From positions 56,757 to 120,756 of the forward strand of contig NZ_JAMTDQ010000046.1 in the NCBI RefSeq assembly GCF_023806635.1: a DNA stretch of 64,000 bases. Reading direction: 5' to 3'. A program made the translations under genes and the position numbers. Every line of letters starts with the position of its first letter. The stretch's first letter is position 1. The notes beneath the pieces are model-generated. The model was not told the DNA's origin. It was given only the letters and a program-made list of their open reading frames with translations, and did not search any database. Positions 18,971 through 28,526 of this stretch are shown here, piece by piece. The stretch is from Accumulibacter sp. GTDB taxonomy: Bacteria; Pseudomonadota; Gammaproteobacteria; Burkholderiales; Rhodocyclaceae.

Positions 18971-19817
18971 ATGCCTCTCACCGAAAACGCCGCGCCGATC
19001 CTGTCGCTTGCCCTGAGCGATCTGTTGGGACCGGCACTTCCCGGCAGCATGGCGTTCATTCGCTGCCTGCCGGGCGAGGTCGCGCGCGAACTGGCTGCCG
19101 ACGAACGCTTCGCGGTTCGCGGCTGGCAGATTGCCGTGGTCAGCCAGGCTGCCGACGCGGCCATCCGTTCGATCACCGCCGACCAGGCCGTGGAGTGGCG
19201 CGAGGACAAGGCGGGGGCGGTGCTTCTGCTGGTGGATACCGTCCACGCCGGCGCCGGCATGGACGGCATCTACAGTGCGGCACGCGAGATCGCCGAGGCG
19301 GAGCTGTTCGCCACGGCAAGATCTCGGGCGCGTGACAAACTGCCGCACGGCGGCAAGAGTTTCGCCGACAAGGCGCTGTCCAAGGCACGCCGACTGGCGC
19401 GCAACAAGGCGCAGTCGCCCTGGCGTGAATTCGCCTATCTGTGCCGCGCGGCTCGGGGTCTGCAGGCTCTGGGCGCGGCGCTGCCCGAAATCGGGCTGTG
19501 GCCCGTGGCGGTGGACGACAGGCCGGACGACGGCGACCTCGAGAAGTCCGCCCTTCTGGTCGAACGTCTGCTGGCCCGCCAGGGTAACCGAAAGTCGGCC
19601 GAAGCACGGGTCGTCAGTCTGCAACTGCCGGAAGCGGATGCGGCGGTCGAGCGCACTCTGGCAGAATTCCTGCGGGCAGCGGAGAGTGTGTCACGGCTGG
19701 ATGCACTGGCGCGCCTCGAAGGACAGGAATCGCTCTGGGTCAATCGTCTGCGCCCTGGTCTGTTCGATAGCCAGGCCTTGCAGGCGATTCGGTGGGTCAA
19801 TTGGCGCCAAAAAAACA
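18971..19817 (+). pseudogene. Third large island gene (DptH/MAD8-like), N-terminal fragment cut by IS1634-type element
   Basis: The frame starts one base after the HEPN stop (MPLTENAAPILSLALSDLL) and gives 282 native residues before the insertion sequence. Recognisable features are weak: a segment VLLLVDTVHAGAGMDGIYSA (~78-97) and a basic stretch around ADKALSKARRLARNK. From memory this opening resembles the large ATP-binding DptH/MAD8-type proteins, but I cannot prove it. The predicted ATPase domain would lie downstream and is not present in the window. The apparent reading frame continues 21 residues into the element before its stop. Confidence 0.6.
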
Positions 19818-21925
19818 CTAGCCCATCTTTAACATCCCATACGCATGTTTTGAGCTTTCTGGGCAGGGCTCAATCGTAAGCTGTTGATTTTGCGTAGGGT
19901 GAATTTTTCTTGCGTTGTGTAGTGCCATAATAGTTCTCGCTTGGTGGGTCGACCTCTTGCTTTTGCGGTACGATCGGGTGCATGTTCATCCGACAAACGA
20001 GAACCGGCAACAAGGCGACGGGCGAAAGCTACGTCACCTACCGACTGGTGCGCACCGAGCGGATTGGGGGCAAGGTCCGTCAGATCACGGTGTTGAACCT
20101 CGGCCGCCACTTTCCGATCAAGCAGGAAGACTGGCCGATCCTGTGCAGCCGCATCGAGCAGTTGCTGAATCCGCAGGCGTTGCTCCTGCCGCTGCAGTGC
20201 TCGGAGCATGTCGAACGTGCAGCGCAGCGTTACCATGCGCAGCTGGTTGCGCGCGCACCGGTTGTCGCGTCGGCGACGGAGGGGGGTACGGCCGGATTGG
20301 CCGGCAAACCTTGCTCGCCTGCGGACTTCCAGGAAGTCGACGTGGACTCGCTGCAGATGACGCAGCCGCGGTCGGTGGGCGTCGAACACGTCGGTCTGCA
20401 TGCGGCAAACGAACTGGGTTTGATCGAGACGCTGAATGAACTGGGCGTCAATGGGGTGATGCGGGCATCGATCCTGGGCAATCTGATCGGGAGAATGGGG
20501 CAGCCGGGGTCGGAACTGGCGACCTGGAGCTGGCTGCAGCGGCAGAGCGCGCTGGGCGAGTTGATTGACGTCGACTTCTTGTCGATGTGGCACATGAGCC
20601 TGTATCGCGCCTCGGACGTCTTGATGAAACATCGGGAGGTGATCGAGACGCGTTTGTTCAGTACCGCCCGGACGCTCTTTGATCTGCAGGAGACGGTCAC
20701 GCTGTACGACCTGAGCAACACCTATTTCGAAGGCGAAGCCAAGGGGAATGGCAAGGCTAGGCGAGGGCGTTCGAAGGAGAGGCGCAGCGACTGCCCGTTG
20801 GTGACGCTCGGATTGGTTCTGGACGGCAGCGGCTTCGTGCGGCGCTCACAGACCTTCGCCGGCAACGTTTCCGAGCCCGGCACGCTGGCGTCCATGCTCG
20901 CCGGACTGGGGACCCCGGCGGGCGCGCTGGTGGTGATGGATGCCGGCATTGCCACCGAGACCAACGTCGCCTGGCTGGTCGAGCACGGCTATCGCTATCT
21001 GGTCGTGCGTCGCGGGGGGGTGCGCCAGTTTGATGAGACCCGCGCCGTGACCATCGAGACCGCTGGCGAGGAGTGGCTGCATCTGCAGAAGGAACTGAGC
21101 CCGGATGGCCAGGAGCTTTGCCTGTATTGCCACTCACCGAGTCGGCAACTCAAGGAAGAGGCGATGCTCGCGCAATCCTGTGGGCGTTTCGAAGCCGGCC
21201 TGCAGCAAATGAGTGCCGGCCTGCAAAAGCCCAGGAGTGAAAAGAACCACGACAAGCTGCTGGAACGTCTCGGCCGACTCAAGCAGAAGAACCGCGGCGC
21301 CAGCCAGCACTACCAGGTCCATCTCGTCACCGAGGAGAGTGGCAAAACGGTGACGGCGATCACTTGGCAGAAGGTGCCGGTTCCCGGCACGATGGCCACG
21401 CATCCCGGCGTCTATTGCCTGCGAACCAACGAACTCGCCTGGGATGAAGAGAAGCTCTGGCGTACCTACACGATGCTGACCGACCTGGAGAGTGTGTTTC
21501 GCAGTCTGAAAAGCGAACTCGGCTTGCGACCCATCCATCACCACAAGGAGCTTCGCTCGGACGGACACCTGTTCATCACGGTAATCGCCTACCAGTGCGT
21601 TCAGTTCCTGCGCGTGAAACTCAAGGCCGCGGGAATCACCGACAGCTGGGCGACCCTGCGGGACACCCTCTCCGTACAACGCCGGGTGACCGCCACTTTC
21701 AATCAGCGTGACGGCCGCTCCCTGCATGTGCGCAAAGCCACCGTCGCCGAGCCCGACCTGCTGGCGATCTATCGCGCGCTGGGCATCACCGCCGCACCCG
21801 GAGGAACCAGAAAACTGATCAGCTGAATCAGAAATTGCGGGCCTGTAGTGCCACTGGAGATTTTCTTGGCGCGCAAGCAATTGATTCGGATGAAGGTTTT
21901 TCTTGGCGTGTTAAACTTGGGCTAG
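19818..21925. mobile_element. IS1634-family insertion sequence, about 2.1 kb
   Basis: The element is bounded by imperfect inverted repeats: the left end reads CTAGCCCATCTTTAACATCC and the right end, reverse complemented, CTAGCCCAAGTTTAACACGC. It contains one transposase gene in its own plus orientation. I found no target duplication: the bases just outside are AAACA on the left and GCCTT on the right. Dropping 5 bp in addition to the element would bring the flanking frames of the host gene together, so the insertion is probably in the host gene but one flank has since changed, or the boundary is off by a few bases. Confidence 0.8.
19982..21826 (+). CDS. IS1634-family transposase
   Basis: A 614-residue DDE transposase of the IS4 superfamily, IS1634 group. 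The N-terminus (MFIRQTRTGNKATGESYVTYRLV) is typical. The catalytic residues lie in LYDLSNTYFEGEA (first D), LVVMDAGIATETN (second D) and YTMLTDLESVFRSLKSELG (E), the last matching the group's Y-(2)-R-(3)-E-like region. The length is within the family range and no stop or frameshift is visible, so it may still be active. It lies fully inside the element that splits the third island gene. Confidence 0.93.
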   Translation: MFIRQTRTGNKATGESYVTYRLVRTERIGGKVRQITVLNLGRHFPIKQEDWPILCSRIEQLLNPQALLLPLQCSEHVERAAQRYHAQLVARAPVVASATEGGTAGLAGKPCSPADFQEVDVDSLQMTQPRSVGVEHVGLHAANELGLIETLNELGVNGVMRASILGNLIGRMGQPGSELATWSWLQRQSALGELIDVDFLSMWHMSLYRASDVLMKHREVIETRLFSTARTLFDLQETVTLYDLSNTYFEGEAKGNGKARRGRSKERRSDCPLVTLGLVLDGSGFVRRSQTFAGNVSEPGTLASMLAGLGTPAGALVVMDAGIATETNVAWLVEHGYRYLVVRRGGVRQFDETRAVTIETAGEEWLHLQKELSPDGQELCLYCHSPSRQLKEEAMLAQSCGRFEAGLQQMSAGLQKPRSEKNHDKLLERLGRLKQKNRGASQHYQVHLVTEESGKTVTAITWQKVPVPGTMATHPGVYCLRTNELAWDEEKLWRTYTMLTDLESVFRSLKSELGLRPIHHHKELRSDGHLFITVIAYQCVQFLRVKLKAAGITDSWATLRDTLSVQRRVTATFNQRDGRSLHVRKATVAEPDLLAIYRALGITAAPGGTRKLIS

Positions 21926-22550
21926 GCCTTACCAATGGTCCGGCTTGGCTGTGGATACCGACAACCGCCTGACATTCAAGCTGGCGCTCGAAGACAACCC
22001 GCAGCAGCGAGTCAGGCTGGAAGTGCGGTGGGATGCCGAGCCGGCCACCTTGGCCAAGGGCGCCGTCGACTACATCGTTGAAGTCCGCGCCGGTGGCGAC
22101 GCGCTGGCGGAGAAGACCGTCACGCATGTCGCCCGAGGGCCGCAGAAGTGCGTGTTTACCCAGGATGACTTCGGCGATCTCGAAGGAAACGAGCGCTTCG
22201 AGGCGGAGGTCGTCATTCGAGCGCTGACGGAGGAAACCCTGCCGGACAGCGATGCTGCGGGCAGCACGCACCACGCGGTCAGCGAGGACTTCATCCTGTG
22301 CTTCGGGGTCAACGAGCAGCCGGCCAGGTCGAGCGCCGGCAACGTCTTCCCCAGCCTCGCGTTGGCCGCGATTCAGGTGGCGAGAGACGCCGAAACGTTC
22401 GACCGGCTGGCAGACAACCCGGGCAACCGACAGGCCTTCAGCGCCGACAAGAGGGGCTATATCGCCTGTCGCGTGGAGGGCAAGGCGGCGCGCGTGCTCT
22501 GCCCCAACCTGCTGCTCGACTTGGCGGCCGATTGGGCAGTGCATCAGGGC
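21926..22550 (+). pseudogene. Third large island gene, internal/C-terminal fragment
   Basis: After the insertion sequence an open frame resumes with PYQWSGLAVDTDNRLTFKLALED and stays protein-like for about 205 residues (GNERFEAEVVIRALTEE, FGVNEQPARSSAGNVFPSLAL). From about 22550 to the frame's end at 22721 the translation turns into low-complexity Arg/Pro/Gly sequence that looks like non-coding DNA, so the gene is also cut at its 3' end. The frame overlaps the tail of convergent pssA. No start codon of its own is convincing (a TTG at 21945 is possible). The exact junction near 22550 is my estimate. Confidence 0.55.
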
Positions 22551-22704
22551 GACCCGGGCGGCCACGGCCGCCCTGCACCCTGTCTGCCAGAGTCGGAACG
22601 GCGGCGGGATGGTTGCGCCGGCGCCGACCGCGGCCAAGGGAAATCATCGGCCTTGTGGCTACCCGCGCGCGGCGAGCTGCAGGTGTCCTGGTTCCGCAGG
22701 CGAC

Positions 22705-24096
22705 TCACAGCACCTGGTTGAGCAGCCGGTCAGCGCGCGTGCGCGCCAGGCGTGCCAGAATGCGCTGCACCGGCTCAGGGTAGCTGGCGGTCGAGTCGAG
22801 AGAACGGTGATGGTCGAGGCGGCGGCAATGCTGCAGGATGCGCTCGATCTCCTGCCGGTGCTGGCCGACCAGGCTGCCCCGCGGATCATGGATCAGTAGC
22901 CCGTTTTCGAGGTCGAGACGCCAGGCACGCGGGTTGAGGTTGCTGCCGGTGAGCAGCGCGTAGTCGTCGTCGACGAGCAGCCCCTTGAGGTGGTAGCTGT
23001 GCCGGTCGTGCCGCCAGAGGTGCAGGTCGAGCAGGCCGCGGTCAACGGCCTGCTGGTGCTGCTTGCAGAAACGACGCAGGTTGGCCTCGTAGAGGTAAGG
23101 CAGTGCGCCGATCGTCGTGAAGGGTTCTTCGGGCGGGATGTAGAAATCGTTGGCCGTCTTGTCGCCGACGATGATCGTCACCCGGCAACCCTGTCCGATC
23201 TTGGCCTCGATCGCCCGGCGCAGCGGGCCCGGGAGATTGAAATAGGGAGTGAACAGCAGCAGCTCCCGCCGCGCCCGCTGCACGAGTTGCAGGATCGTGC
23301 GATTGAGTTCGTTGTCGCGGGCGCCGAAGCCGAGCAGCGGCGTGACGCGCAGCTCGTCATCGGCCGCCGCCGGAGCGCCGATGCTGTAGCGGGCTTTCGC
23401 CAGCACGCGACGAAAGCGGCCGATCGCCGGACGCAGCGCAGCAGTCTTCTGTCGCGGCTCGCAATCGAGGGGCGACACCGCCGAGCTGCCGCCGAGGACG
23501 CGCGTCATCAGCGCCGCCATGCTGTCGGCCAGAGCGCGGCTGCTGATCAGGTGGTAACGATCGAGCCGGTAGCGCTCGCCCCGCTGCAGGTAGACGTCGT
23601 TGAGACTGGCGCCGCTGTAGAGCACGCAGTCGTCGATGACGAAGCCCTTCAGGTGCATGACGCCCATCCACTCGCGCGTCTGCACCGGAACGCCATGGAT
23701 CGGCACCCCCGGCCCATGCCGGCGCGCCATTTCGGCATACAGGGCGGCGTTGCCGGCACTGGCCACCTTGCCGATCAGTCCGCGCTGGGCCCGATGCCAA
23801 TCGACGAAGACGGCGACCTGCAACTCGGGGTGCGCCGCCCTGGCGGCGTGGAGGGCCGCGAGCACCTCGCGCCCGGCTGCATCATCCTGCAGGTAGAGGG
23901 CTGCGAGGACGATCCGCCGCCGTGCCAGCGCGATGTGATCGAGCAGCGCGCTGCGGAACTCGGCCGCACCGGCCAGGGTGCGCACGTCTGCCGCCGCCAC
24001 CGCGAAACCAGGCAGACCGGTGAGCGCCAGCGGGCGGTGCCTGCCGCGCAGGCGCTGCATGGCGGACGCGAGCGTCGATCGCACGGCCAATTGCAT
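22705..24096 (-). CDS. pssA: CDP-diacylglycerol--serine O-phosphatidyltransferase PssA (phospholipase D type)
   Basis: This enzyme makes phosphatidylserine from CDP-diacylglycerol and serine, the first step to phosphatidylethanolamine. The 463-residue protein is of the E. coli class I type, with two HKD motifs: MHLKGFVIDDCVLYSGASLN and YHLKGLLVDDDYALLTGSNL, followed by NPRAWRLDLENGLLIHDP and a C-terminal RILARLARTRADRLLNQVL that closely parallels E. coli PssA. Class I enzymes associate with ribosomes and membranes. It is the first intact core gene right of the island. Confidence 0.94.
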   Translation of the reverse strand: MQLAVRSTLASAMQRLRGRHRPLALTGLPGFAVAAADVRTLAGAAEFRSALLDHIALARRRIVLAALYLQDDAAGREVLAALHAARAAHPELQVAVFVDWHRAQRGLIGKVASAGNAALYAEMARRHGPGVPIHGVPVQTREWMGVMHLKGFVIDDCVLYSGASLNDVYLQRGERYRLDRYHLISSRALADSMAALMTRVLGGSSAVSPLDCEPRQKTAALRPAIGRFRRVLAKARYSIGAPAAADDELRVTPLLGFGARDNELNRTILQLVQRARRELLLFTPYFNLPGPLRRAIEAKIGQGCRVTIIVGDKTANDFYIPPEEPFTTIGALPYLYEANLRRFCKQHQQAVDRGLLDLHLWRHDRHSYHLKGLLVDDDYALLTGSNLNPRAWRLDLENGLLIHDPRGSLVGQHRQEIERILQHCRRLDHHRSLDSTASYPEPVQRILARLARTRADRLLNQVL

Positions 24097-24185
24097 GCTG
24101 ACGGCTCAGCCCGGCGACAGCGGCAATGGCAACGACGCCTGCGCACCGCTGGTGGTGCCGCGGCCGCCCTGCGCCCGTCGCGCCA

Positions 24186-24374
24186 CTAGCGCTGCCCTCG
24201 GCCGCGATCGCTGGTCCCCGGGGCGAGAAACATGCCGACCCCCAGCAGGATCAGCAGCAGGGGCCACCAAGTGCTCAGCAGGCGAGCGAAATCGACCTGC
24301 AACAGACCAAGATTGATCGCCAGGGCGAGTACGCCGATCAGGATCAGTGCGATGGCGCCAAGGTTTCCTCTCAT
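24186..24374 (-). CDS. Small two-helix membrane protein, LiaI/DUF5668-like
   Basis: A 62-residue protein made of two hydrophobic helices (GAIALILIGVLALAINLGLL and WWPLLLILLGVGMFL) separated by a short turn. The pattern LIGxxxLxxNLG...WWPLxLIxxG matches the LiaI/LiaF-like transmembrane region domain often found in envelope-stress proteins. Function is unknown. It lies alone between pssA and prpD on the same strand. Confidence 0.75.
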   Translation of the reverse strand: MRGNLGAIALILIGVLALAINLGLLQVDFARLLSTWWPLLLILLGVGMFLAPGTSDRGRGQR

Positions 24375-24458
24375 CTTCGATTCTCCGGTAGCAATCAGAC
24401 GGCCACTGCCGCATGCACGACCAGGCCGTTCATTCGCCAGCGACGCCGCGACGGCCGC

Positions 24459-25901
24459 TCAGCGCACATACTGGTCGAGGTAAGCGTTGACCGCCATCTC
24501 CCCAAGTTGCCGAACATCCCGCGAGGACTCCTCGATGCGCGCCTGCTGCGCAGCCGGGAAACGGCGGGCGAGGTTAGTCCTGAACTTCTCGACGAGCACC
24601 GGAATGCCTTCCGTACGCCGGCGGCAGTGGCCGAGCGGGTATTCGATCGTCACTTCCGGCGTCCGGCTGCCGTCGGTGAAAAAGACCTGCAGCGCGTTGG
24701 CAATCGAACGTTTGCCCGGGTCGAGATAGTCGGCTGAAAACCTCGGCTCCTCGCTCACGACCATTCTGGCCCGCAACGGGTCGATGCGTGGATCAGCGGC
24801 CGCGTCGTCCTCGTAATCGGCGGCCGTCAGGCGGCCCCTGAGCAGGGCGACGGCGACCATGTACTGCAGGCAGTGGTCGCGGTCGGCGGGATTGTGCAAT
24901 GGGCCCTGCTTGTCGATGATGCGCAGCGCCGACTCGTGCGTGCGGATGAACACGCGCTCGATGGTCTGCCAACGCCCCGCGACCTGCGGGTGCAGCTCGA
25001 GCGCACATTCGACCGCCGTCTGCGCATGAAACTCGGCCGGGAAGCTGATCTTGAAGAGGATGTTCTCGATCACGTAACTGCCGTATGGGCGCAGCAGGCG
25101 AAACGCCTGGCCACGGAACAGCACGTCATAGAAGCCCCATTTCGGCGCCGTCAGGACCGCCGGGTAGCCCATCTCGCCCTGGCACGACAGCAGGGCGAGG
25201 AAGACGCCGCGGGCGGTCGCGTCGCCGGCCGCCCAGGACTTGCGTGAACCGGTATTCGGCGCGTGGCGGTAGCTGCGCAGCGGCTGGCCATCGACAAAGG
25301 CCTGCGAGAGCGCATTGATGACCTGCCCGCGATCGCCCCCGAGCAGCCAGGCACAAACGGCCGCCGTCGCCAGCTTGACCAGCACCACGTGATCGAGCCC
25401 GACGCGATTGAAGCTGTTCTCGAGTGCCAGGATACCCTGGATCTCGTAGGCCTTGACCATCGCCTCGAGCACCTGCCGCATCAGCAGCGGCGCCTCGCCC
25501 TGCGCCACGCGGCTGCGCGACAGCCAGTCGGCGACGGCGAGGATGCCGCCGAGGTTGTCGGAAGGGTGGCCCCATTCGGCTGCCAGCCAGGTATCGTTGA
25601 AATCGAGCCAGCGGATCATGGTGCCGATGTTGAAAGCCGCCCGCACCGGATCGAGCCGGTAATCCGTACCGGGGACGCAGGCGCCGTTCGGCACCACGGT
25701 GCCGGCAACCAGCGGTCCGAGCAGCCTGCTGCAGGCTGCATACTCGAGTGCTTCGAGTGCGCAGCCGAGGGCATCGATCAGGCAGTAGCGCGCCGTCTCG
25801 AGGGCAGCGCGCGAGTCGACCCGGTAGTCGAGGACGTAGTCGGCGATGTCCACCAGAACGCGATCTGGATCGGGTCGGCTGGCGGAAACTCGCGTGCTCA
25901 T
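24459..25901 (-). CDS. prpD: 2-methylcitrate dehydratase PrpD
   Basis: PrpD dehydrates 2-methylcitrate to 2-methyl-cis-aconitate in the methylcitrate cycle that consumes propionyl-CoA. The 480-residue MmgE/PrpD-fold protein has the canonical length and the conserved [21 protein letters not shown]-type segment (LDFNDTW, GHPSDN) and [13 protein letters not shown]. It lies 33 bp after prpC, so the pair is an operon. prpB, acnD and prpF are absent from the window. In PHA-accumulating relatives this cycle handles propionate; that link is inference. Confidence 0.93.
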   Translation of the reverse strand: MSTRVSASRPDPDRVLVDIADYVLDYRVDSRAALETARYCLIDALGCALEALEYAACSRLLGPLVAGTVVPNGACVPGTDYRLDPVRAAFNIGTMIRWLDFNDTWLAAEWGHPSDNLGGILAVADWLSRSRVAQGEAPLLMRQVLEAMVKAYEIQGILALENSFNRVGLDHVVLVKLATAAVCAWLLGGDRGQVINALSQAFVDGQPLRSYRHAPNTGSRKSWAAGDATARGVFLALLSCQGEMGYPAVLTAPKWGFYDVLFRGQAFRLLRPYGSYVIENILFKISFPAEFHAQTAVECALELHPQVAGRWQTIERVFIRTHESALRIIDKQGPLHNPADRDHCLQYMVAVALLRGRLTAADYEDDAAADPRIDPLRARMVVSEEPRFSADYLDPGKRSIANALQVFFTDGSRTPEVTIEYPLGHCRRRTEGIPVLVEKFRTNLARRFPAAQQARIEESSRDVRQLGEMAVNAYLDQYVR

Positions 25902-25934
25902 GGCGCGGCCTCGTCGGGTCCGGGTCGCTGGCGC

Positions 25935-27092
25935 TCAACCACGCCGGGCGAGGGGGACGAAGTCCTGCACCTCCGGCCCGACGTAGTTGGCCGACGGCCG
26001 GATGAGCTTGCCGTCGATCCGCTGCTCGATGACGTGCGCCGCCCAGCCGCTGGTGCGGGCAACGACGAAGAGCGGCGTGAACATCGGCGTCGGCACGGCC
26101 AGCATGTGGTAGGCCACCGCAGAAAACCAGTCGACGTTCGGAAAGATCCGCTTCTGCTCCCACATCACCGCTTCGATGCGGCTGGCGATGTCGAACAGGA
26201 CGAGGTTGTCACCATCGGTGCAGAGCTGCTGCGCCACCGAACGGATGACCCTGCTGCGCGGGTCGGCGATGGTGTAGAGCGGATGACCGAAGCCGGTGAT
26301 GATCTCCCGGTTGTCGAGACGGCGACGGATGTCCTGTTCGGCCTGTGCGGCGTCGTCGTAACGACTCTGGATCTCGAACGCCACCTCGTTGGCACCGCCG
26401 TGCCGGCGGCCGCTCAGCGCGCCGATGGCGCCGCTGATCGCCGCATAGAGGTCGGCGCCGGTACCGGTGATCGTACGCGCGGTGAAGGTCGATGCGTTGA
26501 ACTCGTGTTCGGCGTACAGCACCAGCGAGGTGTCGAGGCTGCGGGCATGCAGCGGTGGTGGCGCCTTGCCGCGCAGGAGGTGGAGAAAATGGGCGGCAAT
26601 CGAGTCGTCATCGGTCTCGGTATCGATGCGCCGGCCGTTGTGCGACCAGTGATACCAATAGAGCAGCATCGATGCGAAGCTGGCGATCAGCCGGTTGGCG
26701 ATCTCGCGTGCCGCTCCCGGGTTGTGATCCTGCGCCTCGGGCAGGATGGTTCCCAGGGCCGAACAGCCACTGCGCAGGACATCCATCGGATGCGCGGAAG
26801 CGGGCAGACTCTCGAGCATCGGTCGCAGCATCACCGGCAGACCGCGCAGCGTCTTCAGTTTCCTGCGGTACTGGTTGAGCTGCGTCGGACTCGGCAGGCG
26901 CCCGTAGAGCAGAAGGTAGGCGACTTCCTCGAAACCCGCGTCTTCGGCGAGGGCAATGACGTCGTAACCACGGTAGTGGAGGTCGTTGCCCGTGCGTCCG
27001 ACCGAACAGATGGCGGTATTGCCGGCCACCACACCCGACAGCGCGACCGACTTCTTGGCTTTGGGAAGGTCCGCCTGCAGCGCCTGGTCCAT
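25935..27092 (-). CDS. prpC: 2-methylcitrate synthase PrpC
   Basis: A citrate-synthase-fold enzyme condensing propionyl-CoA with oxaloacetate. The 385-residue protein starts [20 protein letters not shown], then [16 protein letters not shown], typical of PrpC. Active-site segments include GRRHGGANE and [15 protein letters not shown] choose the ATG at 27092, which has AAAGGGG about ten bases upstream; an ATG six codons earlier lacks a ribosome binding site. It forms an operon with prpD. Confidence 0.93.
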   Translation of the reverse strand: MDQALQADLPKAKKSVALSGVVAGNTAICSVGRTGNDLHYRGYDVIALAEDAGFEEVAYLLLYGRLPSPTQLNQYRRKLKTLRGLPVMLRPMLESLPASAHPMDVLRSGCSALGTILPEAQDHNPGAAREIANRLIASFASMLLYWYHWSHNGRRIDTETDDDSIAAHFLHLLRGKAPPPLHARSLDTSLVLYAEHEFNASTFTARTITGTGADLYAAISGAIGALSGRRHGGANEVAFEIQSRYDDAAQAEQDIRRRLDNREIITGFGHPLYTIADPRSRVIRSVAQQLCTDGDNLVLFDIASRIEAVMWEQKRIFPNVDWFSAVAYHMLAVPTPMFTPLFVVARTSGWAAHVIEQRIDGKLIRPSANYVGPEVQDFVPLARRG

Positions 27093-27256
27093 CGTCTTCG
27101 CCCCTTTCATCGACCGCGGCACCAAGAAGTGCCGACCGTCCGCGCGAGTATTCCCGACTTTGCCAAGTCAGGTCAACTGCACGGCTGCCCGCGCCACGGC
27201 GCCGCAGCCTCGCCGATCCCGAGCTTCGCACGCCCTCATCAACGGCACCGCTCGTC

Positions 27257-27745
27257 TCACTTCCCGGGAGCCCGCAGGCCCGCGCCGTCCACCGCCTGCA
27301 GGTGCGCCGGCGGCTGGAACGCCAGCAGGCAGGCGTGCTCATGACCAACGAGGTACTTCGGCAGGGGAGTCACCTCGACGTCGACCACGCCGGCATCGAT
27401 CATCCCGAGCGCGACCGCCGCCTCGCGCGAGAGGTCGATCACCCGCTTGCGGTGCCCCATCCGGTCGTTGATCCGCACGACGACGCAGCGCGCCGACGGC
27501 ACCCGGCGCACGGCCACCAGTGTTCCCATGGGAAAGCGGTTGCTCGCCGCCGTGATGACATGATGCTCGTAGGTCTCGCCCGACGCCGTGCGGCGGCCAT
27601 GGAAGGCGGTGGAATAGAAGCTCGCGCGGCCGGAGACGATCGGCGCCGCCTCGACGACCCGGCTGTGCGGCCCGAGCGAAGGAAAGTCCTCCGCCATCGC
27701 GACAGCCGGGAGCAGCAGAAGCAGGGCAGCGAACGGCAGCCTCAC
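27257..27745 (-). CDS. Small RlpA-like DPBB-domain secreted protein
   Basis: A short RlpA-family protein. From the GTG at 27745 it begins VRLPFAALLLLLPAVAMAE, a clear signal peptide; the longer frame from 27817 adds a non-signal-like extension. The double-psi beta-barrel is recognised by GRASFYSTAFHGRRTASGE and RINDRMGHRKRVIDLSREA. It lacks a lipobox and a SPOR domain, unlike the full RlpA gene at 32.7 kb. The aspartate of the catalytic-type motif (INDR) is retained. Function is probably in peptidoglycan modification, unproven. Confidence 0.82.
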   Translation of the reverse strand: MRLPFAALLLLLPAVAMAEDFPSLGPHSRVVEAAPIVSGRASFYSTAFHGRRTASGETYEHHVITAASNRFPMGTLVAVRRVPSARCVVVRINDRMGHRKRVIDLSREAAVALGMIDAGVVDVEVTPLPKYLVGHEHACLLAFQPPAHLQAVDGAGLRAPGK

Positions 27746-27979
27746 GATTGCCTGCTTCGCGCCACTGCCGACCCGGGCGCCAACCTGCGGCGGCGCACGG
27801 GAAGCGTGGCAGGACACCGCATTCGGCCTACAATTCCCGTCGTCGGTGACTCGGTATGCATGATTGATGAAGATGGACCCAGCGGACAGTCGGCGAGGCG
27901 TCGCGCCTCATTGGCGCAAGAATAGCGTGCCTGTGGCCACGCGCACAAGCCAGCGGCAAAGAGGCCGCTTGAACCCCGG

Positions 27980-28498
27980 ATGAAGACGCATGTCCTGCCA
28001 GACTGGCTGCGCCGGCTGCTGCTGCGCAGCGTCAGCCATCGCTACTACACGGCGGTGGTGGCGGCGATCGCCTTCGGCGCGACGGTGACCTTCGCATTTC
28101 CCTTCGTCGCCGTGCTGATCCCGGCCGTCATGCTCTCACCCCGCCGCTGGCGGACTCTCGGTCTCAGCTGTGGCGTTGCCAGCGGCTTCGGCGCCGCGGT
28201 ACTGGTCGAGATCTTCAGCTTTCTCGGCTCGGAACTCGTTCTCTCGCGCTACCCTGACCTGGTTGCGAGCGCCGCCTGGCAGACCGCCAGCGAATGGATA
28301 CAGCAATGGGGCCTGTTGGCGATGATCGTGATTTCCGGTGGGCCACTCCCGCAGACACCGGCATTGCTTTTCTGTGCCCTTGCTCAGGTGCCGACACTCG
28401 GCATCCTGGTCGCCGTCGCCATCGGCAAGACGACGAAATACCTCTTTCTGGCCTGGGCGACTGCCCTCTACCCGGCGCGCTTCGTGCGCTACAACTGA
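27980..28498 (+). CDS. Polytopic membrane protein of unknown function (small VTT/DedA-like)
   Basis: The 172-residue protein has four to five hydrophobic segments (YTAVVAAIAFGATVTFAFPF, LSCGVASGFGAAVLVEIF, WGLLAMIVISGGPLPQTPALL, LGILVAVAIGKTTKYLFLAW). The GPLPQTPALL and AIGKTTKYLFLA segments resemble small SNARE-associated/VTT-type (YqaA-like) membrane proteins, which is a weak assignment. It is divergent from the small rlpA-like gene and convergent with lipA. The ATG is preceded by a GC-rich region with no clear promoter. Confidence 0.72.
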   Translation: MKTHVLPDWLRRLLLRSVSHRYYTAVVAAIAFGATVTFAFPFVAVLIPAVMLSPRRWRTLGLSCGVASGFGAAVLVEIFSFLGSELVLSRYPDLVASAAWQTASEWIQQWGLLAMIVISGGPLPQTPALLFCALAQVPTLGILVAVAIGKTTKYLFLAWATALYPARFVRYN

Positions 28499-28526
28499 GG
28501 CCTCGCCGATCTCGCTGCGGCGGCGC

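Noticed and set aside
25263-27344. 693-residue plus-strand frame opposite prpD and prpC
   Set aside because: Shadow of the two convincing methylcitrate genes.
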